A stretch of DNA of 64,000 bases from Rothia nasimurium (GTDB lineage Bacteria; Actinomycetota; Actinomycetes; Actinomycetales; Micrococcaceae). Numbering within the stretch: position 1 is the first letter of the stretch; every line of letters starts with the position of its first letter. The translations under genes and the position numbers were made by a program. Of the stretch, positions 16,070 to 24,855 are shown one piece after another. The notes below the pieces were generated by a model. That model was not told where the DNA came from. It saw nothing but the letters and a program-made list of their open reading frames with translations, and searched no databases. The stretch is from positions 434,001 through 498,000 of the forward strand of contig NZ_CAKMSS010000001.1 of NCBI RefSeq assembly GCF_928382285.1, given 5' to 3'.

Positions 16070-16417
16070 ATGCCTTGGTGGTTTTGGATAGTTTTGTGGA
16101 CCGTGCTCGTAGTGAGCTCGCTCTGCCTGCTAGCCTGGCTGCTATACCGCGCCTTCCGCAAAGCCTTAGGGGCACTCGATGCCGCCCAAGACTGGGAGTC
16201 CAGCATTACAGATGCGCTTGGGCAGGCCAACCACGCCCAGCCCCTCAGAGAAGAACCGCAACCGGCTCTTTTCATCCCGGTAGGAACCGCCTACGCAGAC
16301 TACATCCAGGGCAAGAACACTCGAACGCTCGACCGAGCCCGCCGCCGCTCTCAGCGCCGCGACGAACTCGGACAGCCCCAACTCGTCGGAGACCTCAAAC
16401 GTCTTCAAGAAAGGTGA
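16070..16417 (+). CDS. Small single-pass membrane protein upstream of tatA
   Basis: 115 aa, not recognised. An N-terminal hydrophobic helix (residues 3-28, rich in Trp, Leu and Val) is followed by a soluble part ending in a basic segment RARRRSQRRDE. The start is ATG 16070, 7 nt after TATAAT. The stop TGA overlaps an alternative GTG start of tatA, so the two are translationally coupled. Position suggests a link with the Tat translocon, but nothing in the sequence identifies it as TatB: it has no Pro-containing hinge or amphipathic helix of the TatA/B kind. Confidence 0.75.
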   Translation: MPWWFWIVLWTVLVVSSLCLLAWLLYRAFRKALGALDAAQDWESSITDALGQANHAQPLREEPQPALFIPVGTAYADYIQGKNTRTLDRARRRSQRRDELGQPQLVGDLKRLQER

Positions 16418-16422
16418 CGCTC

Positions 16423-16680
16423 GTGCTCGGTAACCTCGGCCCCGTCCATCTCATCATCCTCCTTGTCATCATCATCCTGCTCTTCGGTGCCCCCAAGCTC
16501 CCCGGCATGGCCCGCAGCCTCGGCCAGTCCATGCGTATCTTCAAGTCAGAAGTTGACGGCTTGAAGAACGACTCCAAGAAGAACAACGAAGCAAACGGCG
16601 ACACCAACGGTTCCGTTGTTTCCGGTGAGGTCATCAACAACCCCACCACCACCGACCAGAACAAGGGCTCACAGAACTAA
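16423..16680 (+). CDS. tatA: Sec-independent protein translocase subunit TatA
   Basis: 85 aa. The N-terminal transmembrane helix GPVHLIILLVIIILLFG is followed by the hinge APKLPGMARSLGQSMRIFKSEV, the typical TatA amphipathic helix with the conserved Phe-Gly, Pro and Lys, and then a polar tail rich in Asn, Lys and Thr. It oligomerises to form the passage for folded proteins with TatC. GTG 16423 is chosen because AAGAAAGG lies 8 nt before it; GTG 16414 in the same frame would leave no site. The same reading frame is open much further upstream, but that part is a shadow of the preceding gene. Confidence 0.93.
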   Translation: MLGNLGPVHLIILLVIIILLFGAPKLPGMARSLGQSMRIFKSEVDGLKNDSKKNNEANGDTNGSVVSGEVINNPTTTDQNKGSQN

Positions 16681-16717
16681 GTTCTCGCCCCCAGAGCGTT
16701 CGTGAGTTAACCGCCCG

Positions 16718-16750
16718 ACCCGTGCCCTGGCCACCCAGGGCGCGGGTTTA
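16718..16750 (+). terminator. Hairpin between tatA and tatC
   Basis: A 13-bp stem (one G-U pair) with a CCAC loop, then TTTA. It may partly terminate or reduce transcription into tatC. Confidence 0.65.
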
Positions 16751-16781
16751 TGGGCTCCCAGAGTTTCAGTAGAAGGCACCC

Positions 16782-17630
16782 ATGGCTAAATCAACCAGCC
16801 GAAAGAACAACCCCCAGGCCACCATGGCCCTCGGCGAGCACTTTCGCGAATTCCGCAACCGCCTCATTAAAGCGGCTGTTGCTACCTTTATCTGCGCTAT
16901 CGGCGGCTTCTTCCTCTACGAGCCCTTCATGGAGGCCATCAGCGCCCCGGTCTACGCCATCAACACCGAAGCTGGCCGCACCGCAGCCCTGAACTACTCC
17001 ACCGCAACATCTCCCTTCGACCAGATGGTGCGTATCTCCCTCTACATCGGCCTGGTCATCGCAAGCCCCGTCTGGCTCTACCAGCTCTGGGCCTTCATCA
17101 CCCCGGCCCTCTACCGCAAGGAAAAGCTCTACACCCTGGGCTTCACCTTCACCGCCATCCCCATGTTCCTTCTGGGCACCGGCCTGGCCTGGTGGGTGCT
17201 ACCCACCGCCGTCCGCACCCTGACCATGTTCAGCCCCGATGGCGCAACCAACCTCTTCACCGCCGACGTCTACGTCAGCTTCGTGGTTAAATTCATGCTG
17301 GTCTTCGGTATCGCCTTCGTACTGCCCGTTATCCTGGTCGGCCTCAACTTCATCGGCCTGATCCGCGGTAAGACCATTCTCAAGTCCTGGCGCTGGGTAG
17401 TCGTGCTCGTTGGTCTGCTCGCAGCTATGGCAGCCCCCGGTAACGACATCATGTCCATGCTCTACCTCATGCTGCCCCTGCTCTTCTTCTTCTTTGTTGC
17501 TATCGGTATCGCCATGCTTAACGACAAGCGCCGCGACCGCCGCAACGCCAAACTGGCAGAGGGTCTCACCGACGACGAACTCAACCGAGCCACCAGCCTA
17601 GAAGAACTCGACCAGCTCGGTCGCTCCTAA
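16782..17630 (+). CDS. tatC: Sec-independent protein translocase subunit TatC
   Basis: 282-aa polytopic membrane protein that recognises twin-arginine signal peptides. The N-terminal signature HFREFRNRLIK is the TatC HLRELRxRL motif. Six hydrophobic segments follow, with the conserved SPVWLYQLWAFITPALYRKEK region. The C-terminus has a charged extension of about 35 residues. AGAAGG precedes ATG. It sits downstream of tatA and upstream of helY, the order known from M. tuberculosis. No tatB is seen in the window. Confidence 0.96.
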   Translation: MAKSTSRKNNPQATMALGEHFREFRNRLIKAAVATFICAIGGFFLYEPFMEAISAPVYAINTEAGRTAALNYSTATSPFDQMVRISLYIGLVIASPVWLYQLWAFITPALYRKEKLYTLGFTFTAIPMFLLGTGLAWWVLPTAVRTLTMFSPDGATNLFTADVYVSFVVKFMLVFGIAFVLPVILVGLNFIGLIRGKTILKSWRWVVVLVGLLAAMAAPGNDIMSMLYLMLPLLFFFFVAIGIAMLNDKRRDRRNAKLAEGLTDDELNRATSLEELDQLGRS

Positions 17631-17637
17631 AACTTTC

Positions 17638-17670
17638 CCGCCCCGGCACTGTCTGTCGGGGCGGTTTTTT
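17638..17670 (+). terminator. Intrinsic terminator of tatC
   Basis: An 11-bp stem with one G-U pair, 5-nt loop and a clean T6 tract. Confidence 0.93.
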
Positions 17671-17725
17671 GTTCGCGCTGGAACGAAAGCTGACTGCCGG
17701 GTGCCCCTGGCCGAAATCTACCGCC

Positions 17726-17731
17726 TAAGAT
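17726..17731 (+). promoter_or_regulatory. -10 hexamer TAAGAT, leaderless start of helY
   Basis: TAAGAT 7 nt before ATG 17739; no ribosome-binding site lies between. Confidence 0.6.
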
Positions 17732-17738
17732 TAGACAT

Positions 17739-20579
17739 ATGGCTAGCTACGCTGAACAGTACCTGCGCGCCAAAGAACGCGCCACCTTCTCAAAGACCGC
17801 CCTTTACCGCTTTGAGCAGACCCTGAGCTTTGACCTGGATGACTTCCAGCGCCGGGCCTGCACTTCGGTTGAGGACGGCCGGGGCGTGCTGGTTGCTGCC
17901 CCCACTGGGGCGGGCAAGACGATCGTGGGAGAGTTCGCTATCTACCTGGCTCTATCGCAGGGTAAAAAGGCCTTTTACACCACCCCGATTAAGGCTCTGA
18001 GTAACCAGAAGTACAACGACCTGGTGGCAGCCTACGGTGAGGACGCCGTGGGGCTGCTGACCGGCGACACCTCCATCAATTCCGAAGCCCCCGTGGTCGT
18101 GATGACCACCGAGGTGCTCCGTAACATGCTCTATGCAGATTCCGCCACTCTGGCCAACCTGGGCTATGTGGTGATGGACGAGGTGCACTACCTGGCTGAC
18201 CGCTCCCGCGGGGCGGTGTGGGAAGAGTGCATTATTCACCTGCCCGAATCGATCTCTGTTATCGCCCTATCGGCTACTATCTCTAACGCTGAGGAGTTCG
18301 GTGCCTGGCTCGATACCGTGCGCGGGCAGACCGACATTATCGTTTCTGAACACCGCCCGGTTCCCCTTTGGCAGCACGTGATGGTGGGCCGCCACCTCAT
18401 GGACCTCTTCGCTGGCGATACCACTGTCGAGGACGCCGCAGCCGCCACCGACCTGCCCGAGGTCAACCCGGAGCTGGTGCGGGTCGGACGCCGCCCCCGC
18501 CCTTCACGGGGCCCCGGCGGCAAGTCCTTCTCCCGGCTGGGTAAGGGCAAACGTAGTCGTAACCAGGGCTACCAGTCCCAGGGCTATGACCGCGAGCGCC
18601 GCAGCAGCGCGGACGAGGCGAGCGCCCCCGTCCGCCCCCAGCGCATTAGCCGCCCAGAGATGATTCGCTCCCTCGATAAGGCGGGTCTGCTGCCCGGTAT
18701 CTGTTTTATTTTCTCGCGGGTGGGCTGCGATGCTGCGGTATCGCAGTGTATCGATGCCGACATTCGCCTAACAACCGAGGCCGAGGCCCAGGCTATTCGG
18801 GCCTATATAGCTGAGGCTACCGCTAGCCTCGAGACCAGTGACCTGGCGGTGCTCGGTTTTTACGAGTGGCGTGAAGGCCTGATGCGGGGTGTAGCGGCCC
18901 ACCATGCGGGCCTGTTGCCGGTCTTCAAGGAGGTTGTTGAGACCCTCTTCTCTGAGGGGCTGATTCGCATGGTTTTTGCAACCGAGACCCTGGCGCTGGG
19001 CATCAATATGCCGGCCCGGTCGGTGGTTCTAGAGAAGCTCACCAAGTTCAACGGTGAGACCCACGTGGATATTACGCCGGGGGAGTACACCCAGCTGACC
19101 GGACGCGCGGGCCGCCGCGGTATCGACGTTGAGGGTCACGCTGTGGTCATGTGGCGCCCCGGACTAGAGCCCCAGCAGGTAGCGGGCCTGGCCTCTAAGC
19201 GCACCTACCCCCTCAACTCCTCTTTTAAGCCCACCTACAATATGAGTGCCAACCTGATTGCCCAGTTTGGCACAGAGCGCACCAAGAAAATTCTGGAAAG
19301 CTCCTTCGCCCAGTTCCAGGCTGATAAGTCTGTGGTGGGCGTGGCCTCCCGCGTACGGAAGAATGAAAAAGCCCTAGCCGGTTTTGAAGAAGCCATGACC
19401 TGCCATCTGGGTGACTTCACCGAGTACGCCCGCATCCGCCGAGACCTCTCTGACCTTGAGAAAAAGGCCGAGAAGGGCCGTAGCCGGTTGCGGCAGTCCC
19501 AGGCGGTGGCTTCCGTCCTGGATCTGCTACCTGGCGATATTATCGAGATTCCCCGGGGGCGGAATGCCGGCCCTGCCCTGGTGCTCTCTAGGGCAGAGTC
19601 CCTGGATGACCCTCGCCCGTCCATCTTGACTACGGCGGCACAGCTCCGCCGCCTTGACCCCCGCGACCTGGACGGGCCCGTCCTGCCGGTCTCCAAAATC
19701 AAGGTGTCGAAAAAGTTTACGGGCAAAACCCCCAAGGACCGCCGCGATATGGCTTCTCGTATGCGCGAGGCTCTCTATCAGGGGTTGCCTGCCCGCTCAG
19801 GCTCCCAGAAAAAGTACTTCAATGAGCGCGAGCGCGGGGACGAGCAGAAGATTGAAGAGCTGCGCCGGGCCCTGCGGAATCACCCCTGCCACGGCTGTTC
19901 TGACCGTGAGAACCATGCCCGGTGGGCTGAACGCTGGTACCGCCTGTCGCGCGATACCGACGGTTTGCGCCGTCAGATTGAGCGCCGCACCAACACTATT
20001 GCCCAGGTCTTTGAGCGTATTACCCAGCTGCTGGCTAGCTACGGTTACGTTGAGACAGTGGAGGGGCGCCGCGTGCTTACTGCTCGGGGTGCCTCCCTGC
20101 GCCGGGTTTACGGTGAAAAGGACCTACTGACCTCGCTCTGTCTCGAGGACAGATTCTTGCAAGGGCTGGACCCGGCGTCAACTGCTGCTGTGGTCTCTGC
20201 CCTGGTTTACGAGGCCAAACGTGACGAACTGGGCCTGCTCTCTCGCTACCCGGGTCACGGGGTTGAGGGGGCGCTGATGACCGTGCTGAAGCACTGGAGC
20301 AAGCTCAATGACGCCGAAAAGCTTCACCGCCTACCCCAGACTGCCTCACCCGATTTTGGTATGGTCTGGCCCGTCTATAAGTGGGCCCGGGGGAAGAGCC
20401 TGGCCCAGGCTATCGATAGTACCGACCTTGCTGCTGGTGACTTCGTGCGCTGGACCAAACAGGTCATCGATAGCCTTGATCAGATTGCCCATGTGGCATC
20501 GTCTGACCCCCAGCTACGCACCCAGTGCGAGGCCGCTATCAACCTGCTGCGCCGCGGCGTGGTAGCAACCCAGCTTTAG
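17739..20579 (+). CDS. helY: DEVH-box RNA/DNA helicase HelY (Ski2-like)
   Basis: 946-aa superfamily 2 helicase. Walker A APTGAGKT is at residues 54-61, motif Ia TTPIKALSNQK follows, and motif II DEVH is at 147-150. Motif III SATISN, motif V ETLALGINMPARSVV and motif VI QLTGRAGRRGID are present. A charged, Arg/Gly/Ser-rich insertion at about 250-300 separates the two RecA domains, and the C-terminal third is the Ski2-type extension. It lies next to tatC as in M. tuberculosis, where the protein is named HelY. The biological role is not well defined; RNA processing is the usual guess. Confidence 0.93.
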   Translation: MASYAEQYLRAKERATFSKTALYRFEQTLSFDLDDFQRRACTSVEDGRGVLVAAPTGAGKTIVGEFAIYLALSQGKKAFYTTPIKALSNQKYNDLVAAYGEDAVGLLTGDTSINSEAPVVVMTTEVLRNMLYADSATLANLGYVVMDEVHYLADRSRGAVWEECIIHLPESISVIALSATISNAEEFGAWLDTVRGQTDIIVSEHRPVPLWQHVMVGRHLMDLFAGDTTVEDAAAATDLPEVNPELVRVGRRPRPSRGPGGKSFSRLGKGKRSRNQGYQSQGYDRERRSSADEASAPVRPQRISRPEMIRSLDKAGLLPGICFIFSRVGCDAAVSQCIDADIRLTTEAEAQAIRAYIAEATASLETSDLAVLGFYEWREGLMRGVAAHHAGLLPVFKEVVETLFSEGLIRMVFATETLALGINMPARSVVLEKLTKFNGETHVDITPGEYTQLTGRAGRRGIDVEGHAVVMWRPGLEPQQVAGLASKRTYPLNSSFKPTYNMSANLIAQFGTERTKKILESSFAQFQADKSVVGVASRVRKNEKALAGFEEAMTCHLGDFTEYARIRRDLSDLEKKAEKGRSRLRQSQAVASVLDLLPGDIIEIPRGRNAGPALVLSRAESLDDPRPSILTTAAQLRRLDPRDLDGPVLPVSKIKVSKKFTGKTPKDRRDMASRMREALYQGLPARSGSQKKYFNERERGDEQKIEELRRALRNHPCHGCSDRENHARWAERWYRLSRDTDGLRRQIERRTNTIAQVFERITQLLASYGYVETVEGRRVLTARGASLRRVYGEKDLLTSLCLEDRFLQGLDPASTAAVVSALVYEAKRDELGLLSRYPGHGVEGALMTVLKHWSKLNDAEKLHRLPQTASPDFGMVWPVYKWARGKSLAQAIDSTDLAAGDFVRWTKQVIDSLDQIAHVASSDPQLRTQCEAAINLLRRGVVATQL

Positions 20580-20613
20580 TCTGTTGTACTGTCAGTATTT
20601 TGAAAGGACGGCA

Positions 20614-21663
20614 ATGATGCCCGCAACTGTCATGCTCGATGGCTCTGTCTACAGCCCCGCTGACCCCTTTGCTACCGCCCTGGTCATGAACGAGGGCCAG
20701 GTGGAGTGGGTGGGGCAGGACGCCGGTGCCCGCTCCATTGCGGATTCCTCCATGACCGTGCAGGAGCTGGGCGGACGCCTGGTCACCCCCAGCTTTGCTC
20801 TAGCGGCGGCTTCTACGACCGGGGCGGACGCTCCCGCCCTGCTCGATGAGCTAGCGGCAGCTGGCTACGGCTATGCCCGCCTGCTGCTCACTGATTTCGC
20901 GCAGGAGCTCCCGGCGGCGCACCCTGCGGTAGCTGCTGACTACTACCTTCCCGTAGACAGCCTTGAAGGGGGCCGGGAGCTGCCCGCCGGCGTCCGCGGT
21001 ATTTTTGTCTCATCTCCTGGAGAGCTTAACTCGCAGTTACTGGCTTTGCTGGCCGAAAAGCGCCTGCAGCTCATGTTGGTGGTCACCGAGGCGGCTCAGG
21101 TAGGGGAGTACCTGGCTCATCTGGCGCCTCTTGACGGCCTCGCCCGTCTGCGTATCAGCCCCAGCCTGGAGGGTCTCACCGAACTAGACCACAGTGACCT
21201 GGAACAAGCCAAAAACCTACAGGTCACCCTCGGTTTCTCAGGCGACTTCGACCGCTCCGGCGAAGCCTTTGGCCGGGCCCTGGCGGCGGGTGCTGCAGTT
21301 ACCCTAGGGTCAGACCCCGGTACCCGACCCTCACTATTGGGCTGGGAGCTGGTAAACGCCGCCGTCAATCCCGCACAGACAGAACAGGCAGTATCGGCTC
21401 GCGCCGCTTTTGCCGCCTGCACCCGCGCGGTCTACCGCGCCGCGTCTACCCCCAACCCCTTCACCGGCCAGCTCGTGCCCGGAGCCCCCGCCCACTGCGC
21501 CCTCTGGACCATCACCGAACTCATCGTGCAGACCCCCGACAGTCGTATTGCCGCCTGGAGCACCGACCCGCGCGCCCGCACCCCCCTGCTCCCTGTCCTG
21601 GCCCCCGACGTACCCCGCCCCGAGCTGGTCAGCCTGTACCGCAACGGCCACAAAGTGGGCTAG
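20614..21663 (+). CDS. Amidohydrolase-family homologue lacking the metal-binding HxH
   Basis: 349 aa. The C-terminal half matches the YtcJ-like amidohydrolase pattern: LGSDPGTRPSLLGWELVNAAVNP, then SARAAFAACTRAVYRAA and LVPGAPAHCALW. The N-terminal part has the short beta strands of the family and LVTPSFALAA where active enzymes have a strand ending in His-x-His. No HxH occurs anywhere in the protein, although the Asp of GSDPG is kept, so catalysis of the usual metal-dependent type is unlikely. AAAGGACG precedes ATG 20614. The gene follows helY by 34 nt and is probably co-transcribed. Confidence 0.75.
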   Translation: MMPATVMLDGSVYSPADPFATALVMNEGQVEWVGQDAGARSIADSSMTVQELGGRLVTPSFALAAASTTGADAPALLDELAAAGYGYARLLLTDFAQELPAAHPAVAADYYLPVDSLEGGRELPAGVRGIFVSSPGELNSQLLALLAEKRLQLMLVVTEAAQVGEYLAHLAPLDGLARLRISPSLEGLTELDHSDLEQAKNLQVTLGFSGDFDRSGEAFGRALAAGAAVTLGSDPGTRPSLLGWELVNAAVNPAQTEQAVSARAAFAACTRAVYRAASTPNPFTGQLVPGAPAHCALWTITELIVQTPDSRIAAWSTDPRARTPLLPVLAPDVPRPELVSLYRNGHKVG

Positions 21664-21717
21664 GCGTCACCTCAGACCCCGGGGCTATCAATACACGCTC
21701 GAGGAACCTGCACCCTA

Positions 21718-21723
21718 TATAAT
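21718..21723 (+). promoter_or_regulatory. -10 hexamer TATAAT of ppm1
   Basis: A consensus TATAAT about 57 nt upstream of the ppm1 start. The leader is long and carries AAGGAG at 21770-21775, so this gene is conventionally translated, unlike many neighbours. Confidence 0.65.
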
Positions 21724-21780
21724 GAAAAACTGGTTTACACGCCGTCCCACGATTCAGATGGGCCATGACAAGGAGACCGC

Positions 21781-22515
21781 ATGCGAGTACTAACCGTGAT
21801 TCCTACCTACAATGAGAAGGAAAACCTTCCCATCGTAGTAGAGCGCCTGCGCGCAGCCGTGCCCGACTGCGACATCCTCGTCGTCGACGACAACAGCCCC
21901 GATGGCACCGGCCAGCTTGCCGACTCCATGGCAGCAGAAGACAGCCACATCAACGTCCTCCACCGCACCGTTAAGGACGGCCTGGGCGGTGCCTACCTGG
22001 CAGGCTTCGACTGGGGCCTTGAGGCTGGTTACGACGTGCTCGTTGAGATGGACGCCGACTGCTCCCACCAGCCCGAACAGCTGCCCCTGCTCCTGCAGGC
22101 AATCGAAGGGGGAGCCGACCTAGCTATCGGTTCCCGCTACGTACCCGGCGGCAAAACCAAAAACTGGCCCCTGCACCGCCAGATCCTTTCCCGCGGAGCC
22201 AACCTTTATACCCGCCTGATTCTGGGCACCAAGGTTAAAGACATCACCGCGGGCTACCGCGCCTACCGCCGCGAAGCCCTGCAGAAGCTTAACCTCGAAG
22301 GCATTGACTCCAAGGGCTACGTCTTCCAGGTTGATTTGGCCTGGCGCTCCGAGCAGGCCGGCCTGAAAATTGTAGAAGTACCCATCACCTTCGTAGAGCG
22401 TGAAATCGGTAGCTCCAAGATGGACGGCAACATCATCGTTGACTCCATGACCAAGGTAACCCGCTGGGGCTTGACCGCCCGAGCAGAGCGCGTCCGCTCC
22501 ATCATCAAGAAGTAA
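21781..22515 (+). CDS. ppm1: Polyprenol monophosphomannose synthase (GT2 family)
   Basis: Transfers mannose from GDP-mannose to polyprenyl phosphate, giving the donor for lipoglycan and protein mannosylation. 244 aa, the short catalytic form. The GT-A fold is evident: [20 protein letters not shown] (first Asp pair), [13 protein letters not shown] with the metal-binding Asp-x-Asp, and the acceptor region [10 protein letters not shown]. No apolipoprotein N-acyltransferase domain is fused, unlike M. tuberculosis Ppm1. A strong AAGGAG and a TATAAT promoter precede it. It converges on rbpA through a shared terminator. Confidence 0.93.
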   Translation: MRVLTVIPTYNEKENLPIVVERLRAAVPDCDILVVDDNSPDGTGQLADSMAAEDSHINVLHRTVKDGLGGAYLAGFDWGLEAGYDVLVEMDADCSHQPEQLPLLLQAIEGGADLAIGSRYVPGGKTKNWPLHRQILSRGANLYTRLILGTKVKDITAGYRAYRREALQKLNLEGIDSKGYVFQVDLAWRSEQAGLKIVEVPITFVEREIGSSKMDGNIIVDSMTKVTRWGLTARAERVRSIIKK

Positions 22516-22527
22516 TAGCAGTTGATA

Positions 22528-22567
22528 GACGAAGGGCCCCGCCAGATAACTGGCGGGGCCCTTCGTC
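22528..22567. terminator. Bidirectional terminator, ppm1/rbpA
   Basis: A 17-bp perfect stem (22528-22544 with 22551-22567) and 6-nt loop between convergent genes. Confidence 0.88.
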
Positions 22568-22583
22568 TTAGAGGGAAGCTAGC

Positions 22584-22922
22584 CTAGAGGGCGTGACGCT
22601 CCCGGTAAATCTCAAGACGCTGCTGCAGGGTCTCTTCGAGTTCTTCGACGCTACGGCGCTCCAGGAGCATGTCCCAGTGGGTACGAACAGGCTTTTCAGC
22701 GTTCTCTTCAACCTTGCCGTCGCCAGAAACTAGGAAGGCCTCCTTGCCGGACTTGGCTGTCCAGGTTGCGGGAATCTCAGCTTCCTGCGCGAAGGTAACG
22801 AAGACTCGTTCACCGTCTTCGGTGCGGTATTCCACACGCTGGCGGGGAGCCGGCTCCACGCCTGATTCGGTTTCCATTGACTGTGAACCCAGGCGCATAC
22901 CGCGCAGGCTGCGATCGCTCAT
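22584..22922 (-). CDS. rbpA: RNA polymerase-binding protein RbpA
   Basis: 112-aa actinobacterial factor that binds the principal sigma factor and stabilises the open promoter complex. The C-terminal sigma-interaction domain is clear: PVRTHWDMLLERRSVEELEETLQQRLEIYRE. The N-terminal tail and core barrel (VEYRTEDGERVFVTFAQEAEIPATW) are present. The protein has no cysteine, so it is the zinc-free type as in M. tuberculosis, not the zinc-binding Streptomyces type. GGAGGAAG lies just before ATG. The pairing with ppm1 is conserved in Actinobacteria. Confidence 0.95.
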   Translation of the reverse strand: MSDRSLRGMRLGSQSMETESGVEPAPRQRVEYRTEDGERVFVTFAQEAEIPATWTAKSGKEAFLVSGDGKVEENAEKPVRTHWDMLLERRSVEELEETLQQRLEIYRERHAL

Positions 22923-23015
22923 TTTCTTCCTCCATAAACGGTGACTGAAGTGCTTGCAGGTTTGTGACTACTCAAAGGCGGGTAAACCGTGCAGGCCAAA
23001 TACCCATTATAACCT

Positions 23016-24140
23016 TTAGGCGCCGGGGCTGTGGGGGTCTGTGCCCTCAGCTGATTCGTCGGTAGGGAGCTCGCCCTCCTGAGGGATTTCAACGCCGCTA
23101 TCGAGCTTGTCGAGGTTGGGGTTGAGGTCTTCAGGGGTCACACGGATCACCGGGGTGTCAACCAGGGGAGAGGACGGGGGAGTCGCAGGGGTAGACTCTT
23201 CCTCGGTCTCAGGTGCGCCTTCATTGCCCAGGGGTGAGAATGCGTTGCCGATACCGCGCAGGGCATCGCCCAGCTCGGTGGGAATGAACCAGAGCTTGTT
23301 AGCATCGCCCTCGGCTAGCTTGGGCAGGGTCTGCAGGTACTGGTAGGTCAGTAGCTTCTGGCTGGGATTCGAGGCGTGGATTGCGTGGAAGACCTTCTGG
23401 ATAGCCTGGGCTTCACCGTCAGCACGCAGGATAGCTGCCTTAGCGTCACCCTCGGCGGTTAGAATCTGGGACTGCTTTTCACCTTCTGCTCGTAGAATCG
23501 CAGCACGGGAGTCACCCTCGGCGGTTAGAATCTGGGACTGCTTCTGGCCTTCAGCGGTCAGGATTGCGGCTCGGCGGTCACGCTCTGCTCGCATCTGCTT
23601 TTCCATGGAGTCCTGGATGGAGTGCGGGGGCTGAATTTCCTTGATATCGACGCGGGAGACGCGGATGCCCCAGCGGCCGGTGGTGCTGTCGAGAACCCCT
23701 CGCAGCTCGCTGTTAATCTGGTCGCGGGAGGTCAGGGTTTCTTCGAGGTTGAGACCACCGACGACATTGCGCAGGGTGGCGCTGGTCAGCTCGTCTACCG
23801 CCTGGATGTAGTTGGTGATTTCGTAGGTCGCGGCCTTGGGGTCGGTCACCTGGAAGTAGACCACGGTATCGATACCGACGACCAGGTTATCTTCGGTGAT
23901 GACAGACTGGGCGGGGAAGGACACGACCTGTTCACGCAGGTCAATGAGGGGCAGGACGCGGTCGATAAAGGGAACGGTGACGTGGAAGCCGGGGTTGAGG
24001 GTGGTGTGGTACTTACCCAGACGTTCGACGATGCCAGCACGGGCCTGGGGAATAATACGTACAGCCTTAAGCAGGGTGATGAGCACCAAGAGGACGAGGG
24101 CTGTAAGCAGGATGGTTGTGGTGATGGTTGAAGCTGTCAT
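23016..24140 (-). CDS. SPFH/Band 7 (stomatin-like) membrane protein
   Basis: 374 aa. An N-terminal hydrophobic anchor (residues 8-28) is followed by the SPFH domain (RIIPQARAGIVERLGKYHTTLNPGFH). A helical region carries two near-identical repeats of the type QSQILTAEGD..AAILRA(E/D)GE at about residues 200-250, the coiled coil used for oligomerisation. The last 80 residues are Pro/Glu-rich and variable. It pairs with an NfeD gene immediately upstream, the usual bacterial arrangement for membrane microdomain scaffolds. Confidence 0.92.
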   Translation of the reverse strand: MTASTITTTILLTALVLLVLITLLKAVRIIPQARAGIVERLGKYHTTLNPGFHVTVPFIDRVLPLIDLREQVVSFPAQSVITEDNLVVGIDTVVYFQVTDPKAATYEITNYIQAVDELTSATLRNVVGGLNLEETLTSRDQINSELRGVLDSTTGRWGIRVSRVDIKEIQPPHSIQDSMEKQMRAERDRRAAILTAEGQKQSQILTAEGDSRAAILRAEGEKQSQILTAEGDAKAAILRADGEAQAIQKVFHAIHASNPSQKLLTYQYLQTLPKLAEGDANKLWFIPTELGDALRGIGNAFSPLGNEGAPETEEESTPATPPSSPLVDTPVIRVTPEDLNPNLDKLDSGVEIPQEGELPTDESAEGTDPHSPGA

Positions 24141-24170
24141 AGGTTACGACCTTAATCTTTAAGTTAAAGG

Positions 24171-24629
24171 TTATTTTGTGGTGTGAGGGGCTAGGTAGGC
24201 AGTTGCACCGCGAATGGCTACCACGGTTGCTGTTGACCCTTCAGGGAGAACCAGCTGGTTGCTTTCGGGGCGGGCCGTCCAGGTATCACCGGCGATACGG
24301 GCAAGACCTGCCTGCTCTGTGACCGTCTGGGTAATAAGAGCGTCCTGGCCAATAAGCCCATCAGAGTTCATCGCAATATTGGGTGAGCTTTGATGGAAAC
24401 GCTTAATAAGCGGTGGGCGGAGCCCTAAGAGAAGGGCGATGCTAACAACTGCAAAAAGAACAACCTGACCAACAAAGGAGTCGAGGAAAGTGGTGCTCAG
24501 TGTTGCCGACAGGGCAGCTAAGGCCATCATTAGAAAGATGAAGTCGAGCATCAAAATCTCGATAATGGCTAGAACAATCGCAGCGGTGAGCCAGAAAGCC
24601 CAGAGGTTCTGTGCGAACCAATCAATCAT
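24171..24629 (-). CDS. NfeD family membrane protein
   Basis: 152-aa short-form NfeD. Two to three transmembrane helices (residues 8-70) are followed by a soluble OB-fold domain (GLIGQDALITQTVTEQAGLARIAGDTWTARPE) at the C-terminus. There is no N-terminal ClpP-class protease domain. The family cooperates with SPFH proteins in membrane organisation. GGGAGGTAC precedes the start. The SPFH gene follows 30 nt downstream, so the two form an operon. Confidence 0.88.
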   Translation of the reverse strand: MIDWFAQNLWAFWLTAAIVLAIIEILMLDFIFLMMALAALSATLSTTFLDSFVGQVVLFAVVSIALLLGLRPPLIKRFHQSSPNIAMNSDGLIGQDALITQTVTEQAGLARIAGDTWTARPESNQLVLPEGSTATVVAIRGATAYLAPHTTK

Positions 24630-24855
24630 GTGTACCTCCCACAGGTCGGTGTGTGTTAGTACTTATCTATTCTCCCTGATGTGGTTTCTCTGTGCTAGTC
24701 ATTACGTGAGGTATGAGAGGATTTGGCCAGCTCAGCCAGGCTTTCCATAAAGCCGATAATATACATTATGTAAAGTAAAGCTAAAAATGCTCCCCTGACG
24801 CCCTCGACTTACTCCACAGCTGCTGAGCTTAGCGCTCCTGCGTTAGAGTAAAACT
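24630..24855. other. Divergent promoter region, nfeD / DUF3054 gene
   Basis: 226 nt without a gene. It is AT-rich around 24750-24790 and includes an inverted repeat ATAAT-ATAC-ATTAT at 24756-24769. This could be part of a promoter or an operator for the nfeD-SPFH unit. Confidence 0.4.
24844..24849 (+). promoter_or_regulatory. -10 hexamer TAGAGT, leaderless start
   Basis: TAGAGT 6 nt before ATG 24856 of the DUF3054 gene. Confidence 0.55.

Noticed and set aside
16009-16422. N-terminal extension of tatA in the same frame
   Set aside because: It overlaps the small membrane protein in another frame, is Arg/Pro-rich shadow sequence, and the tatA ribosome-binding site lies at 16407-16414.
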